Positions 28,264 to 36,201 of a stretch of DNA of 64,000 bases are shown here, in pieces; positions within the stretch are counted from its first letter, which is position 1, and each line of letters opens with the position of its first letter. The position numbers and the translations under genes are program-made. The stretch spans positions 1,054,001 to 1,118,000 of the forward strand of contig NZ_JAJIWP010000001.1 of NCBI RefSeq assembly GCF_020880975.1. Direction: 5' to 3'. Below the pieces are notes generated by a model. The model did no database searches, was not told the origin of the DNA, and saw nothing but the letters and a program-made list of their open reading frames with translations. Source of the stretch: Mucilaginibacter sp. UR6-1 (GTDB taxonomy: Bacteria; Bacteroidota; Bacteroidia; Sphingobacteriales; Sphingobacteriaceae).

Positions 28264-29979
28264 ATGAAAAGATATATATTACCTGCACTGATGGTTTGCC
28301 TGCTGGCAACATCATGCAAAAAATTTTTAGACGAGCAGCCGCAGGGCACTGTATCCGGTAATGACCTGAACACGCCTGAAAACGTAGACAAGATGCTTAT
28401 ATCCGCCTATTCAGCTTTAGGTAATGATGCCTTTACGGCGCCTTACAGCAACCTATGGTCATACGGCAGTGTGCGAAGCGGCGATGCTTACAAAGGTGGC
28501 GATGGCCCCGGCGACGTGGGCGATTTTCACGCTTACGAAACCTTCGCCCTTAATCGTGTTGATCTGGGTGCTTCGGATGTTACCTGGTTCAGGCTATACG
28601 TTGGCGTTGGTCGCGCTAACGACGCGCTAACACGGATAAATGCCATGACAGAGGCAGACTATCCTAACAAAACGGCCCGCCAGGCCGAGGCTCGCTTTTT
28701 GCGCGGTCATTTTTATTTTTTGTTAAAGATCTTATATAAACATGTACCCTATATTGACGAAACCATTGATCGCGCAGCTTATGATACGGTATCAAACCGA
28801 GGCTATTCAAGCGATGCCTTATGGACCAAGATAGCCGGCGATTTCAGGTTCGCGGCCGAAAACCTGCCGACAACGCAGGCCGAAGTTGGGCGCCCTAATC
28901 AATACGCGGCCAAAGCATATCTGGCTAAAACCCTATTGTACCAGGCCTATACCCAGGATGAAAACAATAACGTTACCGGTAAAGACCAGGCAAAACTAAC
29001 CGAGGTTAACGCGCTATGCGACGAAGTGATCGCAGGCCCATATTCCCTGTTCCCTGACTATGCGCAAAACTTTTTAACGCAATATGAGAACGGCTCCGAA
29101 TCGGTGTTCGCCATACAATACTCCCTTGATGACAATACCCCGTTTGGCCGTATTGATAACGGGCATTCGCTAAACTACCCCATGAATAAGGAGTATGGCT
29201 GCTGCGGTTTCCATGTGCCAAGCTATAACCTTATCAATGCCTTTGTTACCAATAGCCAGGGACTGCCTGATTTTAGCACCTTTAACAATAACGAGATAGC
29301 TAAAGAAGGTGATTATGAATCGCATTCGTTTGACCCTCGGCTTGACCATACCGCTGCCATACCGGGGCACCCTTACAAGTATCGTCCATCATTCATCTAC
29401 CAAACATCATGGTCGCGCGCGCCGCAAATTTACGGGCCCATGCTGAGCTTGAAAGAAACGGTATTGTTTGATGATCCATCGTTCAAGCGCTTCCCTCCTT
29501 TTATGTCGAGCTCAAAAAACTGGGCGATCATCAGGTTTGCTGATGTGATGCTGATGAAAGCTGAGGCGCTTATTGAACTGGGCCGCGAACAGGAAGCCCT
29601 GCCGCTGATCAACGCTATCCGCACCAGGGCCAAAAACAGTACCGGCCGTTTAAAAATGAGCGATGGTACATCTACCTCAAATTACCTGATCAACACCTAT
29701 CAGCCCGGCGTAAACTGCACCTGGACCAATGATTACGCGCGCCAGGCCCTGCGTTATGAGCGCCGCATGGAGTTTGCTATGGAGGGTTACCGCTTTTTTG
29801 ACCTGGTACGCTGGGGTATTGCGGCTGAATACATGAATACGTACTTTGCCAAAGAAAAAGGTCGTGTTACACATTTAAACGATGCCTCATTTAAAAAGAA
29901 CCGTGACGAATATTTGCCTGTACCTCTAAACCAGATCAACTTTAGTAAAGGGCTTTACAAACAAAATACCGGATGGTAA
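28264..29979 (+). CDS. SusD-like nutrient-binding lipoprotein (fructan PUL)
   Basis: This 571-residue RagB/SusD-family lipoprotein has a lipobox (LLATSCKKFLDEQP, Cys18). It carries the family segments ARFLRGHFYFLLKILYKHVPYIDE, NQYAAKAYLAKTLLYQAYTQDE and the C-terminal RQALRYERRMEFAMEGYRFFDLVRWG with ending YLPVPLNQINFSKGLYKQNTGW. It is somewhat longer than the other two SusD proteins here. It sits between its SusC partner (16 bases upstream) and the GH32 gene (62 bases downstream). A role as surface fructan-binding lid of the transporter is inferred from this context. Confidence 0.95.
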   Translation: MKRYILPALMVCLLATSCKKFLDEQPQGTVSGNDLNTPENVDKMLISAYSALGNDAFTAPYSNLWSYGSVRSGDAYKGGDGPGDVGDFHAYETFALNRVDLGASDVTWFRLYVGVGRANDALTRINAMTEADYPNKTARQAEARFLRGHFYFLLKILYKHVPYIDETIDRAAYDTVSNRGYSSDALWTKIAGDFRFAAENLPTTQAEVGRPNQYAAKAYLAKTLLYQAYTQDENNNVTGKDQAKLTEVNALCDEVIAGPYSLFPDYAQNFLTQYENGSESVFAIQYSLDDNTPFGRIDNGHSLNYPMNKEYGCCGFHVPSYNLINAFVTNSQGLPDFSTFNNNEIAKEGDYESHSFDPRLDHTAAIPGHPYKYRPSFIYQTSWSRAPQIYGPMLSLKETVLFDDPSFKRFPPFMSSSKNWAIIRFADVMLMKAEALIELGREQEALPLINAIRTRAKNSTGRLKMSDGTSTSNYLINTYQPGVNCTWTNDYARQALRYERRMEFAMEGYRFFDLVRWGIAAEYMNTYFAKEKGRVTHLNDASFKKNRDEYLPVPLNQINFSKGLYKQNTGW

Positions 29980-30041
29980 ACCAATACAGGGTAATTGATG
30001 CTTACCCTGCAATTATAACTTGTTAATATAAATACTGAACC

Positions 30042-31691
30042 ATGAATACTACTTTTAAAGCAATGCTTACCTGTTGCCTTGCCGCTTACAGCGCTTTGCA
30101 GGTACAGGCGGCTGATCTGCCTATTAAAATTACCAAGCGATATTTAAACTTCCCCATATCGCAGGCACAACAAAGAGGAAACATGAAATTCTCTATCGGA
30201 GGTAAAAAGGAGCGTGAGTTTAAGATACGCCTGGCCAATGGCGAGCCTGAATACTGGGTGTTTTGCGATATGACGCAATATAAAGGCAAAACCATTACCA
30301 TTAGTTATGATGGTGACGACGCAGGCCTGTCGAAAATTTACCAGGATGATAAGATAGCCGGGCAGGATTCAATGTATCATGAAAAAAACCGCCCGCAATT
30401 TCACTTTACTACCCGCCGTGGCTGGATAAACGACCCTAACGGATTGATATTTTATGAAGGCGAATACCACCTGTTTTACCAGCATAATCCATTTGAAAAG
30501 GAATGGGAAAACATGTCATGGGGGCATGCGGTAAGTAAGGATATGATACATTGGCAGGAATTGCCGGTAGCGCTTCATCCGGATGATATGGGCACGATGT
30601 TCTCAGGCTCGGCAGTAATTGATTACAACAACACCGCCGGTTTTAACAAAGGCAAAACCCCAGCCATGATAGCTACCTATACCGTTGACGGGCATGGCAA
30701 ACAAGTACAATGCATGGCTTACAGCCTTGATAAAGGCCGTACCTGGACAAAGTACAAGGGCAATCCGCTGATTGATTCAAAAGAGAAATGGAACAGCCAG
30801 GATACGCGTGACCCGCGTGTATTTTGGTATGCACCGGGCAAACATTGGGTATTGGTATTAAATGAGCGCGACGGGCACTCCATCTATAACTCTGCTAATT
30901 TAAAGGATTGGGCCTACCAAAGCCATACCACCGGTTTTTGGGAATGCCCCGACTTATTTGAGCTGGCTGTTGATGGCGACAAAAGCAAAACCAAATGGGT
31001 GATGTACGGCGCGTCTAACACCTACATGATCGGCTCATTTGATGGTAAAAAATTCACCCCCGAGTCGGGCAAGCACTACTTCAGCACGGGTAGTATTTAT
31101 GCTGCGCAAACTTTTACCAATATACCCGAAAGTGATGGCCGCAGGATACAGATTGGCTGGAGCCGCCTGTCGCACCCGGGTATGCCTTTTAACGGCATGA
31201 TGCTATTACCTACTGAGCTTACGTTAAAAACAACCAGGAACGGCGTACGTCTGTTCAGCACGCCGATAAGAGAAACCGAACAATTGTTTGAAAAAGCCGG
31301 GCAGTGGACAAACCTTAAAGAGGGCGCGGCCAATGATCAGCTTAAAGCTTATAACAACAGCGATCGGCTACGCATAAAAGTAACCATTAAGCTCTCGCAC
31401 GCCACAAGTGCCGGGCTTAACCTGTTTGGCCAGCATATTATTGATTATGACATGAACTACAACACGCTCAACGGTGTTTTTTACTCGCCTGAAGACATGA
31501 CCAGTATGGAATTAAGCGCTGATATTTATATTGACCGCACATCGGTAGAAGTATTTATTGATAACGGCGCTTACTCCTACTCTTTTCAAAGAAAGCCGGA
31601 TACTAAAAATACTGAAGGCTTCCATTTTTGGGGTACCAATATAGATGTAAAGAACCTGGAGGTTTATACAGTGAAATCTGTATGGGAGTAA
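30042..31691 (+). CDS. Glycoside hydrolase family 32 (fructanase), with DUF4980-type N-terminus
   Basis: This 549-residue secreted enzyme has a signal peptide (about 1-23), an N-terminal beta domain (about 24-120, DUF4980-like: SIGGKKEREFKIRLANGEPEYWVFCD), a five-bladed propeller and a C-terminal beta-sandwich. The GH32 triad is visible: nucleophile D131 in WINDPNG, transition-state stabiliser D257 in RDPR, and acid/base E301 in WECPD. GH32 enzymes cleave inulin, levan or sucrose; the N-terminal domain resembles that of Bacteroides levanases and inulinases. Which linkage is cut cannot be read from these motifs. It is the last gene of the operon before a terminator. Confidence 0.94.
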   Translation: MNTTFKAMLTCCLAAYSALQVQAADLPIKITKRYLNFPISQAQQRGNMKFSIGGKKEREFKIRLANGEPEYWVFCDMTQYKGKTITISYDGDDAGLSKIYQDDKIAGQDSMYHEKNRPQFHFTTRRGWINDPNGLIFYEGEYHLFYQHNPFEKEWENMSWGHAVSKDMIHWQELPVALHPDDMGTMFSGSAVIDYNNTAGFNKGKTPAMIATYTVDGHGKQVQCMAYSLDKGRTWTKYKGNPLIDSKEKWNSQDTRDPRVFWYAPGKHWVLVLNERDGHSIYNSANLKDWAYQSHTTGFWECPDLFELAVDGDKSKTKWVMYGASNTYMIGSFDGKKFTPESGKHYFSTGSIYAAQTFTNIPESDGRRIQIGWSRLSHPGMPFNGMMLLPTELTLKTTRNGVRLFSTPIRETEQLFEKAGQWTNLKEGAANDQLKAYNNSDRLRIKVTIKLSHATSAGLNLFGQHIIDYDMNYNTLNGVFYSPEDMTSMELSADIYIDRTSVEVFIDNGAYSYSFQRKPDTKNTEGFHFWGTNIDVKNLEVYTVKSVWE

Positions 31692-31721
31692 AATAAAGAT
31701 CAACAGATACAAGATAAAATA

Positions 31722-31773
31722 CGCAACGCTACCAGGAATGCCATATTAATAATCCTGGTAGCGTGCGCATTTT
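31722..31773. terminator. Terminator between fructan PUL and GH92 operon
   Basis: A 15-bp stem with one bulged A (31722-31737 with 31753-31767, core ACGCTACCAGGA) is followed by a short T run (31770-31773). It lies between the convergent GH32 (+) and GH92 (-) genes and can end both transcripts. Confidence 0.82.
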
Positions 31774-31797
31774 AACTGAATGTTTGGCATTGCGCAA

Positions 31798-34700
31798 TTA
31801 TTTGCGCCTTTCCTGCTTGTATATGTTACTTATTTCAGCAGCAGTGAGCGGTGTTTTATAGATCTTAACTTTATCCATTTGTCCGTGAAAAATACGCTCA
31901 CCCGGAAATTCCTCGTTTCGCCCTAAAACCCATTTGCTGGTGTTAGACAGATCAGCGCTTTCTTCCGTTTCAGCAGTACCCGATAATATGCCATCAATAT
32001 AAAGTTCGAGTTTTTTTCCGCTGCAAACGCCGGCAATATGGTGCCAGTTATCCCTCCAGTCAGCCGGAAGGTTTACCGTACAATCGCCCCGCCCCCAGCC
32101 ACCGGCAAAAAAGGTGAGTGTTTTTTGATCGGTAACCTGTAACACATGGCTATCTCCTTTAGTTATTATGTCAACCAGGCCCTTTTCATTACCGGTGGGA
32201 TATACCCAACCCATCATGGTGAGCGTTTCGCCCATTTCATCCAGGCTTGCGGCATTGGGCACCTCAACATAGTTATCTTCATTAAATACAAAATGCCCGC
32301 TGCTGTTTTTATTGGCCAATATGATATGCCCGTTACTTCCAAACCCCGACGAATCAGGAATCATATCAGTCACCTTCACCCCACCCGGAGATAGCGACAG
32401 CAACAATGCCTCTGCTGGTTGCTGATAAACCTTATAACGTATTTGCAGGCCATTTACCGCAACCTGATGAAAACCGGAACCTGACGATACGAGCTTATGC
32501 TGTACATCTCTTTTCTCCCCGGCATCCAGCAAAATCGTATCAGTAAATATCAGTTTGTTGTCAAGGCTGATCGGTACATAAAAAGTACGTGCGCGCCCAT
32601 CAACATTTTGTATAGTGTAGCTCAGTTTACCTTGCTCTTGTAAACTCACCATAGGCATAGTTTTGATACCTGTAATGCGCAACGCGTTTTCAGGTTTCAA
32701 GTTTGTAGAAATGACCTTAACATTTACCGGTTTAAAACCTTCCATACTTAAAGTGGTATTTTTTGCAGCATAGAGTTGCAGGCCAATTGAATCCTGTATG
32801 GTTTGCCCCTGTTCAACAAGGGCATTTTTATACGCATAGGGTTTTACATCTCTGAAAACGATCACTTTTTGCAGACCCGTACTACCGTTGTTAGTCAACT
32901 TGTAACGCATATAAAAAAGCTGACCGGGCGCTACTTTATTAGCCGATACTGATATATTACTTATTTGTATATCTGCCGGTTTTTGTGTTTCTGATAGCGC
33001 TGCTGGATCTTTATCATTTAGCCATTGTGATAGCTCGCTGCTCATCTCAAAAGCTATACTTCCGCCATTGGATAACAGGGTATGCGGTATAGTAAGCTGT
33101 TGCCACGGCTTTCCGTTTATACTTACCGAGCCTACATAACCACCCTGCTGATCGCTGCTGATGGTTAGCTTCCGATCATTAAGCAGGTTTAACGTTACCG
33201 TTTTAAACAGTGGCGTACCGATACTATACAAAGGTTTGCCGGGGCAGGTTGGGTAAAAACCCATCGCGCTGAAAATATACCAGCTTGAAGTTGAACCCAG
33301 ATCATCATTACCCGGCAAGCCGCCAGGCGAGTTAGTAAAACGCCCGAGCATGATTTGCCTGCACCACTTTTGTGTTAAATCCGGTCTACCAGCCTGATTG
33401 AACAGATAGGGTACTTGGAATACGGTTTCATTATCAAAAACTATTACCTGGTTCTGCAAAACAGAATCCAGCCTTTCAGCAAACAACTTATCGCCACCAC
33501 TAAGGTTAACCAAATCTTTAACATTTTGTGGCACAAAGTAACCATATACCCATTGGTCGCCCTCCTTATAGCCCGACATACCGGGCTGTAATTTAAACAC
33601 ATTGCCGTTTTTGGGTAAAAAGGTAACGGCATCCTTATTGAATAAATTACGGTAGTTATACCCCCTCCCCAATTCCAAATTCCACGTGCTGCTATCCGCT
33701 ATTACATTTTTAGCGAACTGCGCCAAAGCCCAATCGTCATAAGCATATTCAACCGTACGGGTAACTGATTCGGCATAAGTAAAAGGCACATATCCGTTTT
33801 GATGATACGCCTCCATGTCCTTTTGCAAAAACGGACCGGTAACAAGGCTTTTCTTCATGGCCTCGTAAGCTTCCGCCTTGTCAAAACCTTGAATGCCTTT
33901 CAGATAACTGTCTACAATAATAGGGATTGCATGGTTACCCGTCATTGACTCAATGGGCAAATGCCCGTTTTGCCTATAAACATCAAGCATGGAAAGTATC
34001 ACATCCTTTTGCTTATCAGGATACAATAACGTTAACAGCGGGTGCAGTGTGCGAAAGGTATCCCAAGGAGAAAACGCGCCGTATTGATCATGACCACTGC
34101 GTTGGTGAATTTTGCCATCGCCGCCGAGGTAACGGCCATCAGCATCATCAATAACCCAGGGTACCAGCAATGAATGATATAACGCGGTGTAAAAAACAGT
34201 TTTGCCCTGTACGTTATCATCAGCTACATCAATTACCGATAGTTTTTTTTGCCACGCTAAAACGGCCTGTTTCCGTATCTCGTCAAAGCCTGCCCTGCCT
34301 TGCTCCTTATTGATATTCTGCTTAGCCGCGGCATGGTCGATTGAGGATGTGCTCAACCTCACATTAAGTATTTTTGCTGATGATGATTTAGAAAAGCTAA
34401 ACAGCCAGCCGCCTTTAACCCGTTTTTTTGCCTGGTAAGGCTCTGAAAAAAGTATTACAGCGTTTCGGCTGCCAACATGCAATTCCTGGTTGTATGGCGT
34501 GACCATCTCCCCTGCATCGGCCACAAAAAGCCGGGGAGCTACTTGATTGTTGAAGGTAATTTGAAAAATACCGGTTCTTGGTGTGGTTGTAGCTTCAACC
34601 GTGGTGCCACCATCAAATATAACTTTGTAATAGCCTGGCGATGCAGTTTCCTTCTCATGCGAAAATTTTCGCCTGTAATTCCCCGATGCGATATCAGCGT

Positions 34701-35043
34701 TGGCTGCCACAGGCATAATACCTAACTGGCCTGCCGAACCTTCGGGAAAGCCGCTCATATGACCGAAGCAAGTAAAATAATAGATAACCGAGTCGGTATA
34801 ATTATATCCCCTGGCTCCTTTTAAACTGGTTTCGGGGCTTAGATGTATAAAGCCTGATGACGCAACCGCACCGGGATAGATACCTCCCGCGCTTCCCCAA
34901 CGGGTAATTACATTACTTTTTGCGGTACCAATAAATGGGTTTACATATTGCAGGTAATTGTGAGCCTGCTGTGCATTAGCGCTGAAACTGATAGCCAGCA
35001 AAATGCAAAGGATAAGGCTTATTTGTATGGTTAACCTTTTCAA
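31798..35043 (-). CDS. GH92 alpha-mannosidase fused to a C-terminal LamG domain
   Basis: This 1081-residue secreted protein has a signal peptide (about 1-24), then a GH92 module. The latter starts YLQYVNPFIGT, continues SSGFIHLSPETSLKGARGYNY and FTCFGHMSGFPEGSAGQLGIMP, and has the catalytic-end motif NDDLGSTSSWYIFSAMGFYP with D580 and D581. GH92 enzymes are calcium-dependent exo-alpha-mannosidases. After about residue 675 come a CARDB/Ig-like linker region and a LamG domain (about 915-1070: LTMMGWVYPTG, LELYIDGILSGTAE, MDKVKIYKTPLTAAEISNIY). Typical GH92 proteins end near 750 residues, so the C-terminal binding part is extra. It follows the NagX-like gene by 5 bases in one operon. Confidence 0.92.
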   Translation of the reverse strand: MKRLTIQISLILCILLAISFSANAQQAHNYLQYVNPFIGTAKSNVITRWGSAGGIYPGAVASSGFIHLSPETSLKGARGYNYTDSVIYYFTCFGHMSGFPEGSAGQLGIMPVAANADIASGNYRRKFSHEKETASPGYYKVIFDGGTTVEATTTPRTGIFQITFNNQVAPRLFVADAGEMVTPYNQELHVGSRNAVILFSEPYQAKKRVKGGWLFSFSKSSSAKILNVRLSTSSIDHAAAKQNINKEQGRAGFDEIRKQAVLAWQKKLSVIDVADDNVQGKTVFYTALYHSLLVPWVIDDADGRYLGGDGKIHQRSGHDQYGAFSPWDTFRTLHPLLTLLYPDKQKDVILSMLDVYRQNGHLPIESMTGNHAIPIIVDSYLKGIQGFDKAEAYEAMKKSLVTGPFLQKDMEAYHQNGYVPFTYAESVTRTVEYAYDDWALAQFAKNVIADSSTWNLELGRGYNYRNLFNKDAVTFLPKNGNVFKLQPGMSGYKEGDQWVYGYFVPQNVKDLVNLSGGDKLFAERLDSVLQNQVIVFDNETVFQVPYLFNQAGRPDLTQKWCRQIMLGRFTNSPGGLPGNDDLGSTSSWYIFSAMGFYPTCPGKPLYSIGTPLFKTVTLNLLNDRKLTISSDQQGGYVGSVSINGKPWQQLTIPHTLLSNGGSIAFEMSSELSQWLNDKDPAALSETQKPADIQISNISVSANKVAPGQLFYMRYKLTNNGSTGLQKVIVFRDVKPYAYKNALVEQGQTIQDSIGLQLYAAKNTTLSMEGFKPVNVKVISTNLKPENALRITGIKTMPMVSLQEQGKLSYTIQNVDGRARTFYVPISLDNKLIFTDTILLDAGEKRDVQHKLVSSGSGFHQVAVNGLQIRYKVYQQPAEALLLSLSPGGVKVTDMIPDSSGFGSNGHIILANKNSSGHFVFNEDNYVEVPNAASLDEMGETLTMMGWVYPTGNEKGLVDIITKGDSHVLQVTDQKTLTFFAGGWGRGDCTVNLPADWRDNWHHIAGVCSGKKLELYIDGILSGTAETEESADLSNTSKWVLGRNEEFPGERIFHGQMDKVKIYKTPLTAAEISNIYKQERRK

Positions 35044-35048
35044 ACGGC

Positions 35049-36179
35049 TTATATTTTTATGTAGATCTTCCGTTTATCCAGCACATAGGCCACCAGCCAG
35101 CATAACAGCATATAACATATCGCGAAAACCAGGGTGCCAAACGAGCCTGGGAAAATCTGCTGAAACAACACCCGGTTGATCCACTCGTAAATGCTTACAC
35201 CGGGTTGTACCCATATAGTGACGATGATGGTAAAAAGCAACTCCGACAGTAAATAGATAGCCAGTGGGTTACGGCCAAACGTTAAAAAAAAGTTGGTGCC
35301 CAGGTTCAGGTTTTTGATCTCGATGGCATATAATAAAAAGCCCAATATGGCCATATCAATCCCAATGGTTAAGAGGGTAAAAGTACCTGTCCATAATTTT
35401 TTACCTATCGGGAAGAACTGGCCCCAAAACAAAGCAACGCAGATAAGCAATGTACCTAAGATGAACAGCTTTGCCACAGCTTCATAGTTTTTCCCTTTGC
35501 GTTGAATAAACGCGCCTGCAAGGTAACCGCCTATAACATTCACTATAGCTGGCAGCGTACTCAACAATCCTTCCGGATCGAAAGCTATTGGCCCACCTTT
35601 ATCATGGTAAAGATGAGCGTTGCCCATTACAAAAATATCAAACCTTGTACCGGCATTGCCCAGCATGGTATACTCGGCACCGGCAGCGCCAAACACCATT
35701 AATAGTAACCAGTAACCCATTAACAGGATTACCGAAATAATAGCAGCCGTTTTAACCGAAAAATAATGAATGATTAACGCTCCGAAAAAATAACACAGCG
35801 CTATACGCTGCAACACGCCCATAATACGGGTATTGGCTAATGGATTGACCGCCCAGCCATCTCCTTCACGATGCACGAACGGGAACCAGTACATCAGGTA
35901 ACCTAACAAAAAGATGACCAGTGTACGTTTTATCACCTTACCAAAAAACACGGCATCGGTTTCGTATCTCTTTTTTGAAAAGCTCAACGCGTTACCTACC
36001 GCGAACAGGAAGGATGGAAACACCAGGTCAGTTGGTGTAAAGCCGAACCATTGCGCATGATCAAGCGGCGACCATACCGGAGCTCCTGAACCGGGCGCGT
36101 TAACAATGATCATAAAACAGATGGTCATTCCGCGAAAAACATCAAGCGCGGTAAATCTTTGGCTGGTAGTAGCAGTCAT
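35049..36179 (-). CDS. NagX/HGSNAT-like membrane acyltransferase
   Basis: This 376-residue inner-membrane protein has about ten hydrophobic helices. The N-terminus RFTALDVFRGMTICFMIIVNAPG is followed by the loop PLDHAQWFGFTPTDLVFPSFLFAVG, the family's most conserved part, which in human HGSNAT carries the active-site histidine; the corresponding residue here is H41. HGSNAT transfers acetyl from cytosolic acetyl-CoA across the membrane to terminal alpha-glucosamine. Bacterial relatives (NagX, DUF5009) are poorly characterised. The gene lies between GH89 (22 bases upstream) and GH92 (5 bases downstream), so an acetyl-glucosamine-related step is plausible. The activity itself is inferred, not shown by the sequence. 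Confidence 0.85.
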   Translation of the reverse strand: MTATTSQRFTALDVFRGMTICFMIIVNAPGSGAPVWSPLDHAQWFGFTPTDLVFPSFLFAVGNALSFSKKRYETDAVFFGKVIKRTLVIFLLGYLMYWFPFVHREGDGWAVNPLANTRIMGVLQRIALCYFFGALIIHYFSVKTAAIISVILLMGYWLLLMVFGAAGAEYTMLGNAGTRFDIFVMGNAHLYHDKGGPIAFDPEGLLSTLPAIVNVIGGYLAGAFIQRKGKNYEAVAKLFILGTLLICVALFWGQFFPIGKKLWTGTFTLLTIGIDMAILGFLLYAIEIKNLNLGTNFFLTFGRNPLAIYLLSELLFTIIVTIWVQPGVSIYEWINRVLFQQIFPGSFGTLVFAICYMLLCWLVAYVLDKRKIYIKI

Positions 36180-36201
36180 TTTTTGTGTTTATGATAGTAG
36201 A

